Of a DNA stretch of 64,000 nucleotides, positions 11,098 to 22,949 are shown in pieces. A program made the translations under genes and the position numbers. The notes under the pieces were generated by a model that searched no databases, was not told the DNA's origin, and saw nothing but the letters and a program-made list of their open reading frames with translations. Source of the DNA: Porpolomopsis calyptriformis (lineage: Eukaryota > Basidiomycota > Agaricomycetes > Agaricales > Hygrophoraceae); the NCBI GenBank assembly GCA_951640195.1, contig OX621164.1:3143098-3207097 (forward strand), read 5' to 3'. Within the stretch, counting starts at the first letter, position 1. Each line of letters starts with the position of its first letter.

Positions 11098-11108
11098 AAG
11101 TTCGATTC
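11098..11108 (-). promoter_or_regulatory. Primer-binding site of the young element, matching its own LTR
   Basis: One base inside the 5' LTR the coding strand reads GAATCGAACTT. It does not begin with TGG, as most tRNA-primed sites do. Its complement AAGTTCGATTC occurs in the same LTR at 11204-11214, about 30 nt downstream of the TATA box, that is, where the transcript should begin. This is the arrangement of self-priming Tf1/sushi-type elements. Confidence 0.75.
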
Positions 11109-11109
11109 T

Positions 11110-11477
11110 TGTTATGATTCGGTAGTCGAAGGGTTTTACTTCTCGCGTTGGAGGGGCTGATGGAGGAAATGGAATTCGACTAAAGAGTGGGGGAGCTAAC
11201 TAGGAATCGAACTTATCCTACTGACTAGAAATCAGGCTTTATATACTAACTACCTGAGTCGCCATGAGTCAGTCATATGTACGATTACAAAGCGGAATCC
11301 GGAATGTGACTAGTGAAGAGTCACGAAAAGAATATCGGAAACGGAATGTGACTCGTGAAGAGTCGAAAGGAAGGTACATGTGATCAGTCTCTATGTATAG
11401 AATGGTAAAACGGAAGGATAGACGGAATAGAGACTAATCAAGTATGACTAAGAGAAAAGAAAAAGATGTCCGTGACA
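11110..11477 (-). repeat. 5' LTR of the young element, with promoter
   Basis: 368 bp, TG...CA. On the coding strand a TATATAAAG box (11237-11245) is followed about 30 nt later by the AAGTTCGATTC block (11204-11214), the likely 5' end of the RNA. Flanked on the outside by TCGTC (11478-11482). Confidence 0.95.
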
Positions 11478-11539
11478 TCGTCGTCGTCGTCCAGTGTTAA
11501 AGCAAGGGTGGATCAAGTAAGGGGGAGAGAGCAAGAAGG

Positions 11540-11550
11540 AAGTCTGATTC
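11540..11550 (-). promoter_or_regulatory. Primer-binding site of the old element
   Basis: Coding strand GAATCAGACTT one base inside the 5' LTR, same spacing as in the young element but with a different core. Its complement occurs in the LTR at 11651-11661, about 35 nt after the TATA box TATATAAAC (11687-11695). Confidence 0.7.
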
Positions 11551-11551
11551 T

Positions 11552-11952
11552 TGTTATAAACTGGTTGTCGATGAGATGGTTTTACTTCGGAGAGCTCTGT
11601 CCCAAGACGATGATAATGTCTCAAGTCCTAGTTATTGGGTTGCTAACGAGGAATCAGACTTAAAGTCTGAGTACGACTAACTAGGAGTTTATATACTGAC
11701 TACGCTACTGCGGATGAGTCAGTGTAAACATGCGGAGTACATGCGACGAGTAAAGATAAACATGATAAGAGACTTGGAGCATGTGAAGAGATGAAACATA
11801 ATTGTCGGAAATGAAATATGTCCTATCTCGGTTAAATGAAAAGATACGGAATTGTGGGGAATCCCTGGGGAGTCCCAAGTAGAGATAAGACCTGTCCGAC
11901 TAAGCAACGATGACTAACATAGAGAGGAAGTGAAAATTTTACGTTCGTGACA
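11552..11952 (-). repeat. 5' LTR of the old element
   Basis: 401 bp starting TG (11552) and ending CA (11952) on the printed strand, same layout as the young LTR but clearly different in sequence. The matching 3' LTR would lie left of the window, so the outer target duplication cannot be checked. Confidence 0.8.
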
Positions 11953-12061
11953 CAGAGCTGAAACATGCTGTTGCTTCATGGGCATTGTCATAATACTTAG
12001 ACGTCCGTATTATTTGCAGATACAGTCAATAGAATTGCCTAACAGTTTATAGTGTTCAAAA

Positions 12062-13119
12062 CTAAAAGTAACCACTGTGAATGAAATAACCAGCTGCGTC
12101 GGATGGCAAGATAACATCCATAGCCTCATACATATCATACATTATACCAAATTCTGTCGAAGCTGTAAAAATATCTTGGTTGCGACGAATGAATGCTTTG
12201 ATTTTTGAAAAGGCCTCCTCAATTGGATTCAAATCTGGCGAGTATGGCGGCAAGTACTCCAGCTGGATTCCTGTGAGTTGATTGGCATGGGTTCATTTAT
12301 GTAGGTGGGAAACCCACCAAAACGATCAAGTAACTCTAGGATTTCAGGGCCTCGATGGATTTTTGCATTATCCATTACAAGCACATGGAGGTTGCTATGG
12401 GGAACACAGTGTGGTATCTGTTACAATAAATGAGTTGTATCTTTGCAAAAATGGCTGAAATGTACCACTGTAAATTCAAGAAATTGTAGGAATCCTGCTT
12501 TCGTCATTGAGCCTTGAACAACAGTACTTGCCATCATGCCATCAATTGTGAGAAGGCCTACTGCACTGAGATGGATTCCTCGAACAAAAACCTCCCTTGC
12601 CTCAGCCCTAGCCCCCCTCTTTGATCTACCTCTCCGACGTGAGAGTGTTCGTTCATCTTTGGAAGTTTCATCGATGAAGCCCAACTCCTCAGGCTCGTAC
12701 TGGGCCATCCTTGCAATGAAGTCGGCTCTAGCATTCTCGTTCCGCTCTTGTGCAATTTTCTTCAGCTTCTTCAAAGACATACCCATGCGAGTCAGCTCTC
12801 GGAAGATGGTTGTATAGTGAACAGAAATGAATCGATTGGTTTTGAGAAGAGCTAGGAGCTCATCAAGGAACCAGTGAGGCCGGTGGTGCACAAGATGGAT
12901 CAGATAATCAACATCGCTCTTGTGGAGAAGCCGAGGCCATCCAAGTTTCAATCTGTGGATAGTAACGTTGCCAGTTTCGTGCCAAAGCTTTAGAACATGA
13001 AAGTAGGTGCTGCGAGAGAACCCAACAATATGCAGAATGGTCTCGAGGTCAAGCAGATTGAGATCATGGAGCCTGACGGCTGCGAGCTTTACATCCGAAC
13101 TAATTTTTCGATAGGGCAT
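12062..13119 (-). CDS. Tc1/mariner-superfamily DDE transposase, three exons
   Basis: Joining exons 12466-13119, 12318-12417 and 12062-12270 gives an open frame of 320 residues. Introns are 12418-12465 (48 bp) and 12271-12317 (47 bp), both GT...AG. The protein has an N-terminal helix-turn-helix region (about residues 1-110) and an IS630/Tc1-type DDE_3 core: Asp in GFIDETS, Asp in LVMDNAKIH, Glu in PYSPDLNPIEE, with 34 residues between the last two (DD34E). Without the introns it would look like a pseudogene with an early TAA and a frameshift. I found no convincing terminal inverted repeats or TA duplications, so it may be immobile or its ends diverged. Confidence 0.85.
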
Positions 13120-13263
13120 TACAACAGAGTCGTGAACGGCAGCCTAAAAGTTGTATTTAAATGATTAATAATTGGTCATAACAGTATTGAGTCGACTTCT
13201 TTTCTTTTTTCAAATCCGCGGAATAGTGTCAAGCCATGTGCAAACGGCTGTAATCTGGATTTC

Positions 13264-15876
13264 ATGCTTCCCTTGATTTCTTTCAAAGTTCTTAGCGAAG
13301 CATACCAATTTCCATTCTTAGGGATGGCTCATGCAGATTTTATTGCATTCATCAGAAAAATGGATGATAGAGTGCAGAAAACATGTGAATTTCTCTATGC
13401 CAAAGCCATTTCAGTTGTCCAAAGTTCTGGGACAGGGAAATCCCGCATGCTTACAGAGGTGTGCTTATCTTCTATCTGTGACAAATGAATAATCAACGAC
13501 GTTTGGATTAGGTGGGCCAATATATCTTCACTCTTCCCATCTGTCTCCGCGATCCACAAAGTCCTGGTTACCCTCCATCTGACGAGGCAGTGCATGGTTA
13601 CTTTGCTAATCTGCACCCAGCCGATGACTTGAGTTTTACGGGACATATTGCTCTTGCCTGTTTTATTGCCGCTTCCCACACGACCATGTTAAAGTGGCTC
13701 AAGGAGAAAAAAGATGACGGGCTTGATGGACAACAGTTGCTTGACTATTGGCATTTGCTTATGGAGCCACAGGGGAACCGGACAAGCCGGGGTATTTTTT
13801 TTTCAGAAGTAATAGATGGAGCAGAACAAGTAAGCATCATTTTTATGCTTCTTATCTTGAAATTCATGTCGTCTTTGTAGCTGAAAGCAAGTAGTCGACT
13901 TCCTAATTACGATGTGAGCCCTCGTAGAGAAGATGGTACGGAGGTGAATATCGAGGAACATGTCAGGAATATCTATCAGTACCATGCCAAAAAAGCCACG
14001 GAAGACTTGATGCGCTTTGTCGATGGGCTTGCTTTCAATACCCCAGCCCTGTGTTTGACATATTTCGACGAAGCCCAGGAACTGGGCATACTTTTCTGGG
14101 TTTTGCTCCGTTTGTTGAGCAACCAAGATAACTTGACAGCGATGTGGTATGTCTTTATGGGAACAAAATCGAGCGTCTCTTATTTCCATCCTATCGCTAA
14201 GAAAAGTAAGTCTTCTGATTTCTTCTGTTTATAAATGCCTCATCAAAGGACAGTGGCCTCCGTGCGACTCAAAAGTGAAATGAAGTGTTTACTTTTACCC
14301 TATGTCGCTCTCGACTTTGACCAGTTCATGGTATCCAACAATCATATACCTGTGTCTGTCACTGTTGGTGAATTGCAAACCCTTGAGCACGCTTGCAAGT
14401 ATGGACGACCCTTGTGCGTTATTCCAAGTTTCATAAGGAAAGTTTCTCACAATGTCCTAGATGGCTTGCACTTTTCCACCAAGTAGGCGTTGAGGTGGTT
14501 GAAACGGCACACATCAAACTCACTAATGCATCTGGATTCGATGCCGACAATGTAGATCAAGTCCTAGCAGTGCTCTCGCAGCGGCTTTGTGTTGACCCAG
14601 TGCTGGTTGGGTCGGAGGCCATCGAACTCACAGATCGAAGCATTAGCAACCACATGAGACTCCTTACTGGTGTCTCGGCTGATCGCCGGGAATTGTACAC
14701 GTACTCGCCATCTGAACCAGCCCTTGTTCTAGGTGCCGTCGACATTATCTACAAGAACAGTTGGGCCCCAATACTGGACACCTTTAGTATCAAACTGTGC
14801 CAAGCTGGACTTGTTGAAAAGGGTCTTATTGGTGAATTGGCTGCTCGGACCCTTTTGCTTGTTGCTCGCGACTTCACTGCCCCAATGGATGCTATCCAAG
14901 GTAGCAGAAAGCTTTTGGTGCCTGTTTGTCTCATGGACTTTCTTGACCAACTTTTTGGGAATAAAGTCTGGTGTGGTGGTCCAGATCGCGTGCAATTTGA
15001 TGGCGCCTTTAGTGGCACATATGTTAACTTTACACATTGGATCCTTACGAAGGATGTCCTCCCTGAGACCCCAGATCTGTCAGTATATTATTACATCCTC
15101 TTCCGTATATGCTTACTGATTCTTCACTTAGGAAATTGCTTACGAATTTATGGGCCCGTCACGCTGCACTTCAGTGTAGCTTCAATCAGGAATCACTTGA
15201 TTTATTGATCATCACGTATTCTGGTTGCATTGCTGGGGATGCAATCTTCGATCCCGCAAATCTCTCTGCCATTGTGATCCAGATCAAATACAAAACCAAT
15301 TCTGATTCGGGTGCAGGAGATAGACTACGACCAATTGGGATCTCTCGTGATCTTCACCACCCTCTTCCTTATCTCGCATTGCTTATGGAACTTGGTAATA
15401 AGTCTTGCTATCGCACAGTGCAGTCAAAAATCAAATGCACCACATCAAACCCCCCAGATGATGGCGAGTTCCAAAGGCTTGCAATGGACTGGACCGCTTC
15501 TGTGGATGCTCTCGCAAAGTACCGAAGGGGGAAGAAGGGAGGGGTTAAGAGGGCAACAGTAGAGAAGTTGAGGAAGGCAGTTGAAGAGAAGCGGTGGGCA
15601 ATGGATTCCTGTGGCCGTTTTGCCATATCTGTTCGCGGCGCATCAAATGATGTCTATGGCATATTGGACAAAGCGAAAATTTCGGCCCAGTTTGCAACAT
15701 TACTCAAGGTAGCCATGCCACCACCCAACGACAACAATAGCATCATCCAGCGCATGCGGCCCCTTGAACGCTTGGGGAGTAGGTCTGCTTATGGGGATTG
15801 GATGTCTGAGTACGTGATGTTGGAATCTGAGGATGAGAGCATGGAGGATACAGAGGTGAACATGACAGACGCATAG
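13264..15876 (+). CDS. CRN1: P-loop NTPase plus PD-(D/E)XK-type nuclease, Crinkler-like, no header seen
   Basis: Six exons (13264-13458, 13512-13829, 13881-14205, 14254-14413, 14461-15078, 15132-15876) join to 786 residues with no stop. The N-terminal part has a Walker A (QSSGTGKSRML) and Walker B (LTYFDEAQEL), as in the NTPase module of Crinkler/RHS-type effectors. A later region has a helix with Glu (GLIGELAARTL) and a beta-strand IVIQIKYK, matching the Q-x-K signature of the REase-fold nuclease of that class. The tail is acidic. No ubiquitin-like header or signal peptide is visible; ATG at 13324 is an alternative start, and upstream exons cannot be excluded. In this class the NTPase is thought to control the nuclease; the target is unknown. 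Confidence 0.7.
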
Positions 15877-16163
15877 TAAATCTTGCTGTAAAAATCACAT
15901 CTCTCAAGCTGTCGACTCCCAGATAGAGAGGGGAAGGTTGAACCTTGATACCGCTCATGTTCAATTTTGCAAGTAAAATGAATGAGATTACTTGATGACT
16001 ATTAAAAATTTGACGGCTTTGCTTAAGGTATGTCTCTATATCTGTTCGAATCACTTGTGCGACTGGACATAGCCGACATATGGGCGAACTGAAGGCGGGA
16101 CCGTCAGGATCGTGCTTGGATAAGTAAATACAGGGATCCCTTAAAGCTGAAAGATCATCGCCA

Positions 16164-17890
16164 TTAGTTTCTCTTGACCGGAATACCGGCCTCCACAGTG
16201 TCATCGTCTCGATCCCTGTCATCTCCCCCACCGCCACCGCCACTACCACCACCACCCATACGTCCGCCTTTGATTGCCTCCTGTTTCATCTCATTCATGG
16301 CAACCCTCCCGGCTTCACCTACACGTTCCCTCAGCAGCGCAATCTCTTCGGCGTCCGTGGGCCACAACTCCATCTTCTTCCCGATGACGCCTTCGATCCG
16401 CCGCACGAGCTCGACGTCGTACTGCGTGACGAGCGTGATGGATTTCCCCGAACGTCCGGCGCGAGCCGTCCGACCGACTCGGTGGATGTAATCTTTCGAA
16501 TACGTGGGTATATCAAAGTTGATCACCACGTCGACCAAGGGTATATCGAGACCACTGAGGGACAAGGAGTTAAGGAAAAACGACGCCATTCCGACAACCA
16601 AGAAAACAAGCTCCGAGACGAACCTACTTGCGAACGCACGAACGAAAACGCTGAGGGCCCACAGAGCTGAGTGGACTTGTTGGCCGGTACAATCATCACT
16701 GGAAATGCATATTGGATGAACCGAGTGAAGAACGACGAGGTTCGACACTCACCCTGGTTGACACATCGGTCGTTGTGTCATCAGTGGCAACTAGAAATTT
16801 CCGCCCCCCACTTTTAAACTTGGCTAAGGCGCCGAGCCGTTGGCTCTGGCTTAGTTGACCATGCAAAGGAACTGCGGAGAAACCGAGCGTCCGTAGAATG
16901 ATAGTCAACCTAAACGTTTTTAAAAATTATGAACTCTTGGAGAGTTGGAAGGGACATACCGTTGAGCGTCGTGTACCGTCCTTGTGAAGATGATGATGGA
17001 ATTTTGAGAGAGGGAATTTGCCAACTGTACTAGGTTCACGTCTTTTTCTTTGAGTAGGATGAAGAGATAGTATTGAAGTAATGTCGACACTGTCTGGTAC
17101 CTGTTCGAACAGAGGAAACGAAAGAAAATGGACATCGACTCTATGCTCGAAAAAAGAGACTCACTTTCCGGACACCTCGACCTTCACTGGGTTCGTTGGA
17201 CTCGCACGCTGTAGTTTGGCTACTTTTGTTGTCATAGTTGCGGAAAACAGAGATGTCGTTCGTTCTGTCGGGATTACCTTGAGGATTTTATCAATCACTG
17301 GGCCGAAATCCATATCCAGGAGGCGGTCTGCCTCATCTAAGACCTTCATCACGCGAGAGATCAATCCGGTATGTAAGGAGGGATGTCTTAGAGAGAGAGC
17401 TCACCAAAAACTTCAACTTCCGAAGACTGAACCCCTTCGTGCTCTCGAGATGATAAAGCAATCGTCCCGGGGTGGCCACGACGACGTGAGGCTTTTTAGC
17501 AAGTGCGATCGCCTGAGAAGATACATCGACCCCGCCGATGATGACCGTGCTACGCACGCCCATAGCGGAACCAAGTGACTCGAACTGTTGTGAGATCTGA
17601 AACGCCAGTTCACGCGTCGGGGCAAGAACACACGCAAAGAGACTCTGTGGGTCGTCCCATAGCTTTTGTAGGATTGGAAGCGCAAAGGCCGCCGTCTTGC
17701 CCGAACCTGTGGCCGCTACGCCGATAATGTCTCGACCTTGTAATGCATGCGGCAGCGCTTGTAGTTGTATATCTGTTGGAGTCTTGTAGTTGACTTGCTC
17801 GAGAGCCTCTAGCAATGGGCTGATGAGACCTAATGATTTGAACGTCGCTGTCGGCGTCGAGGAACACTCTCCTTCTTGAGAGTTGGACAT
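16164..17890 (-). pseudogene. RRP3-like DEAD-box helicase, copy A, disrupted
   Basis: Starts and reads like the intact copy at 47099-48730: Q motif, ATGSGKT, PTRELA, DEAD box, SAT, and [11 protein letters not shown] are all present across small introns. A 145-bp insertion (16634-16778) interrupts motif V, where the other copy reads ATDVASR. The inserted DNA changes the frame; it happens to encode TDVSTR followed by GTGAGT, resembling the lost motif and a new donor site, but the phase does not rejoin the next exon. Probably non-functional, though a rescued splice form cannot be ruled out from sequence. Confidence 0.8.
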
Positions 17891-18014
17891 GAATTAAAAT
17901 ATACCGGCACTGTCCGCCAATCAGCACGACTCGATCAAACCTCCTCTTCAACAGGTGCTACGCTCCGACATGGGGTAAATATCATTATGAATACATGGCA
18001 CTTTGGCCTTGACA

Positions 18015-20688
18015 CTAACAACAGTCAGCCCTTGAACCGGAACTACCATCAGGGAAAGCTGCAACACTTTTGGGATCTTTAGTCCCAGGTACATCCATAC
18101 TCGGATTGATCTTGAAAAAATTTTGAGGTTTGAACATTAAACTGAGGCGATCGACAGGCATACTGTTGTCACCATCAATCACACACTGAATAGTGGATAG
18201 TAGGATGCGGCTTACACAGGCCAGTCTTCAGGTCTCGGGACGTGTGTTGTACCTGTTTGGGACGGGGTATGAATATCACAGTTGTCAGAAAACGAGACAG
18301 GAACACACCAATAGTGATGAACAACACAATGTCTTCGTTCTCTATACTCTCCTCACATTTCACCCACCGCCCAACCGAATCCTCGGGCTCAGTCCTCGTC
18401 TGCGGAACATACTTTCCAGATGGCCACATCCTCCCACTCCCCCTCTCGTCTTCCTTGTCCCCGACGACCCACAACGTCTTCGTCGCAAACGCAGCCCGCA
18501 AAGCAGACCATCCATCAGACCTCGCCATCATCTTTGCCACTCCATTCTTGATCCAAACCATGTACCCAACATCCTTCCCCGAGCTATAATGCTTCCTCGC
18601 AGGGTTGACGATGCGCCAGCGGCGCTCCAAGTTGAAATCGTACTCTCGCGCACCCTGCGACTGGCATTTTAGCACGCTGTCTTGCGTGATGAACGCGTTG
18701 CCTGAAAAATTCTGCTTTGAGCCTGTTGGCGCGCCAGGGAGGGGAACAATGTCTGTTTCAACGACAGAGTTGTTTAATCCATCTATCATTGGGTCCACCC
18801 GAATAGAAAAAATATGTTGGTGAAGTTGGGCATTGATATTAGGAGCAACGGTGGTGCCGAAGGGGTTTGGTTCGCTGGTATTTAAAACATAGACTTTGAG
18901 GATCCCTGTAAGGCGGATCTCTAGCTCTATATTCCCATCTTGATAGAAATGATAGTTCCAAGTGTATTCTTGTCATTAGGGTATGAGATTGAGAGGAACT
19001 GACGGCAGGCAACGATTGATACACACGATAGTTAGCCACAGTAGATATCATACTGATGACCAGCCTACGGCTGCGGACAGTTTGTCCACGACCACCGGGG
19101 CGGTAGTCAGCGTGTTTCCAGAGAACACCGTCGTCTTCTTCGTGTATGCAGATGGCTCTCTTGATGATGGTCTCCCGTCATGTCCCGCAAAGGCTCCTGG
19201 CTAATTCACAGAATATATTCAACTGCAAAAAAATTGAGTCGAGGACGCACGAGATAATGGACATGACCCAAGCAATCGCATCCTAGGGACAGCTCGCTTG
19301 TCTGGGTCCCCATGCCATATTCTCCACCAAAGGTTGGTGAGTAATACAGTCGTGTCACAGCAGCGATCCTTACACGTCGAAAGCCAATTTTCGTGGGTGG
19401 GGGTGTTCAGGAGCAGCATATGGAACAACCATCTCTGCAAGCGACAGGCGATAAAAAATGGGTCGAACTTCTCCGTTGTCGTTATATGTAATGGTTGAAA
19501 TTGCGATGCCCTGCGATAGCTAAAGGCTGATAGACGGATGCCCCTTCAAACATCACGCTCGAAGATGAACGTGTTGAAATTTGGACAAACCTATGTGCAT
19601 TTTCCACTTTTGCCATTCGAGCTCGTGATCTTTGACCGTGAAACTTACGCCTTCAGGCTGGAGGATGTGGAGGGGTTTAATATCATTCCGACGTTTGTAA
19701 TCTTCTTGTGTTTGGGCCATGAGATCAGGGAGGATGTTGAATTCCTTGAGGGGAGGGGGGATGCGTTCCCTCCTTGATGCAGAAAGGGAGTCAACGGAAA
19801 GAGGTTGTGGCTCCGTTGATGGTGCTGACAGCACCGGCACCCCATCCGAGGATGTTTTATACGAGGGAAAATCGATGTGGATGACTTGTTGAGAATTTGC
19901 GTCCACGACCGGGATAAAGTCCTGCATCATTGGTCAAGTACAAATATACAAGAAGGCAGAGCAGGCGGACCAAGGGGTGAGCGTAGAGGTTTTCATGAGG
20001 GGAATAGCGGGCGAACAGCATAGCTTGTTGCACTCGTTGATGTTGAGGGAAACGTGAGTCGTAGCCAATTGACCAGCCATCTGCATATATCTGTTCAGGC
20101 AGGACGCCTGCAGTCATGCCGGGCATGTAAGTCATCTTCCCCCGTTGGAAAAGAAAGCACTCACCAACCTCTTCTGCCAACTTCCTGACTCATCGTTACA
20201 GATAATCTCTTCACAAGCGACAAGCTCTTCCATAGTGTTTGGCCGGTGAATTCCTCCGGGAAGCTTGTCAAAAGTGTCGAGCGACCATTGTCCATCTTTG
20301 AAGGAGAGAATCGCGTTATAGACATCTCTGAATAAGCGTATCTATGTGGTCATTTAAGAGAATGTGATATTCATGCACACCCATTAATTACGTCCACCAG
20401 CTAGCGAAACCGTTCAGTTCAGCAAGTGGCGGTTGAGAGAGGAAGCACTCTGCCCGACTCACATCAACCTCAGCTTTTCTCACTATTTGTGTTGGAGGCT
20501 CGGGTTCATTCCCAGGCGTGAGTGGGATTCCAAGCGGGGCAAGGACGGCTTTCTTTGGTGGTGGAATAAGGCAGACCGAGATGAATTTGACTGCCTTCAC
20601 GTTAGTGTGGATCGTGATGTGTTTCCAAATGGTCGAAGAAACTGCTGGGTGTATTTGCAGACGACAGGATTTGTAGGTCTGTTGACAT
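18015..20688 (-). pseudogene. Copper amine oxidase, copy A, frameshifted
   Basis: Counterpart of 48866-51642. Relative to that copy it lacks about 85 bp containing the end of exon 1 and the first intron (HPLDPLSP region), has a 4-bp deletion near 20190 that breaks the frame after EIICNDE, and a 1-bp deletion near 19513 that breaks the YREG exon. The C-terminal half still carries the Tyr of the cofactor motif (TVANY) and the copper ligands. Three independent lesions argue for a decaying duplicate. Confidence 0.85.
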
Positions 20689-20730
20689 ACCACAGCATTA
20701 CTGTACCTGTTGAAATGAGTGTAAGACATC

Positions 20731-21458
20731 GGCGAATTAGGAATTTCATTATAATACCATCTATGCTATTAACAGAGCTTCATGGGAAAGTGGATATATA
20801 AGGAGCGAAAATTCGATAAATATGGCTGAATTGGGAAGGCAGCTTACTAATAGGTCATGTGAGCGGTCGATTCGTCAAGTGTGACTGTGATTTTGTGACC
20901 TGTATATGACTAATTTGTTTGGTTCCTCTTGCCAACGATGTTTGTCAACCACTGTACCAAACCATGTGACTAAGCAATCCACGGCGTTCCACGTGATGCC
21001 ACAGGGACCAATGTCCGAATACTTACCTCCCGTCGCATACCCTACCCCTTCTGTCTTCAGCCCATACGCCAGCCCAAGCGCGGTGTTATACACGCCACCC
21101 CACGTCCTGGGATACTATTCTGGTTATTCTGGACCTATCGCACTCCCCGACCCCAGTCCGCGTGCATTGTTCGCCAGCCCGATCTACACGGATAATACGG
21201 GCTATCCGTATGGCCCTGGATAATCATCTCGTACTAAAACCAACATCCGCATTCATTTTGTCGCATTGCATTTCAGTTTTCAGCCATTTGTATTTTCGGA
21301 CAATTGGCCAATATCGCACACACTCAGCTAAGCTATTGCCAGGTGGCAGGTTCACCAATACAATCATGATTATGACAATACTACAATATACAGATATCCG
21401 CTGTAGTAAAAAAAGGATCGGACAATAGACCATATTTAACTGGAGGCATTTCGTTTGC
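20731..21458. other. No confident gene
   Basis: A Tyr/Pro-rich frame on the plus strand (20906-21223, ending GYPYGPG) and an overlapping minus-strand frame (20875-21093) are both open; neither shows a known domain. It may hold the end of a diverged gene adjoining the duplication edge. Confidence 0.3.
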
Positions 21459-22936
21459 TTAAGCCCATTTCTTCACATCTTGGTCAGATGGACCAGTTGG
21501 ATCGCAGGAAGCAGCAAGATTGCATTGATGAAAAATTCGTACTTGGTCTTCGGTGAAGGTGCCTACCACCGAGTGCAGTAAACCTCTATTGTGGAACAGG
21601 ACGAGATCCCTCTCGCGCCTAGGTGTGGTCACGCTCAGCCTACGAATGGAAGGGAATGGATAGGGAAACTCACCAATCGTGAGGATAAACTAACTGTGCC
21701 AGAAATTTACTCACACAAAAGGTGATACGTTCGAGAATTTATTACTACATACCTGTGGGGCGATCGCAGGCCTTTGCATTCTGTACAATAAGTCTCGAAC
21801 CTCCTTCAAATCCGTAAGGCGGGCTCCATCTGGATAAAGAGTGCCGTCGCGGCTGGCTTCTGCGGGAAGAGGGTCAACTAGCAGTTCGGCGACTCCGCAA
21901 GGATGAACTTGAAAGTGGAGCTCATTCGTCACTGGATTTTTCCAGAGCTAAGAACAAAGAGGGAGGGGTGTTTGCGATTAAAAGAACGAAGAGAGATGGA
22001 TAAACAGACGGACGATTGGAAGCACTTCGATCTTCGATTCCTCCCAGAAGGGGAGGTCATCCAAGGGCAACTCTAGGCCTTCCGATTCGATCCCCAGACC
22101 GGTGGGTAAAGCGTGAGCTTGAGCCATCCAAACGTAAGGATGAGGGGCATATTTGACCTTGGACCGTACCGCGAGGCTTTTCAGTTCAGGAGGGAGGATG
22201 TTGAACATGGTTCTTCCAGAGACAAACGCAGTCGTTCCGAGCGGGACAGGGAGTTCATCCCCAGTGCCATCATCGTAGCGACAGATTTGTGGGGGACCGT
22301 TCGGAACTTGGATTGCATACAGAGTGGTGACCTTGGGTGGGGATAGGTTGTAGAGGGCGGCATCGATGTGCCATCGGTAGAACCTGGTGCCTCCTTTGGC
22401 TTCATCTTCAGCTGATACGCATGTTTTGTGGAAGGTGTGGTGAGTGGGATGCTTGAGCACGACATGTGCGAGACCTTCGTGGTTGTACACCGTTCCGTTG
22501 CCGATGAGCTGAACTTGCGGTACGTGTGGGATAGTTTTGAGATCAGGGTGGAGGATAGATTTCTTTGTGCGTTCGGTGTCATTGTTTCCGTGGCCGTAAC
22601 TCTCAGACTCCGGATCAAAAGCCTGGTAAAAGTCAGCAAGGCACAGTTCGGCTATGGTTCAGACAGCGTAACAACCTGGGTCAACGCATATTGCTGCTCT
22701 GGGGTCAAGATAATGTCCCGGAACAAGAGAACGTCATGCTGCAGAAAGAATACCTCATCTGGAACATGGAAATCATCAGCAGGGTGACATACCTTGTACA
22801 AAGCGTCCTGGATAACGGTGAACTGCTCAGGGGTAAGACATCCCGGATTCACACCAATAACTTGTCGACCAAAATCTGAAAGTTTGGAAGGATCCGCTGA
22901 GGGTGGCAATGGCAGCGGGACGAATTCGATAGCCAT
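21459..22936 (-). CDS. xanA: Alpha-ketoglutarate-dependent xanthine dioxygenase (XanA-like)
   Basis: TauD/TfdA-superfamily Fe(II) oxygenase of about 370 residues in several exons with short introns. Iron ligands are visible: His and Asp in FYRWHIDAALY and a distal His in NRGLLHSVVG; the Arg for 2-oxoglutarate should lie just after it (QVRIFHQCN). Flanking blocks LTPEQQYALTQ, YDDGTGDELPVPLG and YAPHPYVWM are typical of fungal XanA, which converts xanthine to urate without molybdenum. Start is the ATG at 22934-22936; stop TAA at 21459-21461. It faces CRN2 head to head across 43 bp. A related sulfonate/taurine dioxygenase is the main alternative. Confidence 0.72.
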
Positions 22937-22949
22937 GGCGGAGCTTAAA

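Larger units (their letters stand above)
4797..11477 (-). mobile_element. Intact Ty3/gypsy chromovirus with ORF3, nested in the old element
   Basis: A complete 6681-bp LTR retrotransposon read leftward: 5' LTR 11110-11477, gag 9516-10934, pol 5956-9576, ORF3 5245-5835, 3' LTR 4797-5164. LTRs are 368 bp, begin TG and end CA, and I saw no difference between them. It is flanked by the 5-bp duplication TCGTC (4792-4796, 11478-11482). Both main frames are free of stops. Identical LTRs and open frames indicate a recent insertion that may still be mobile. The pol ends in a chromodomain, placing it among chromoviruses. Confidence 0.96.
1..11952 (-). mobile_element. Old Ty3/gypsy chromovirus, partial, hosting a nested insertion
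   Basis: A leftward-reading Ty3/gypsy element whose 5' LTR lies at 11552-11952 and whose 3' end runs off the left edge. Its internal region occupies 1-4796 and 11478-11551; the stretch between is a younger element inserted in its gag region. Pol order is protease, RT, RNase H, integrase, as in Ty3/gypsy. It is decayed: pol carries in-frame stops at 2974-2976, 2872-2874 and 742-744. Rejoining the flanks at the 5-bp target duplication TCGTC (4792-4796 and 11478-11482) gives a continuous gag frame. The chromodomain end of pol, if present, lies outside the window. Confidence 0.9.
16012..20730. repeat. Segmental duplication, copy A (decayed)
   Basis: About 4.7 kb matching 46979-51690 in the same orientation, covering RRP3 and a copper amine oxidase. 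Identity looks well above 95% apart from several indels. Similarity begins near GGCT-TGCTTAAGG and ends after a shared TGAGTGTAAGA. Confidence 0.93.

Noticed and set aside
12271..12465. In-frame stop and frameshift in the mariner-like transposase
   Set aside because: Two introns of 48 and 47 bp remove both and restore the DDE core.
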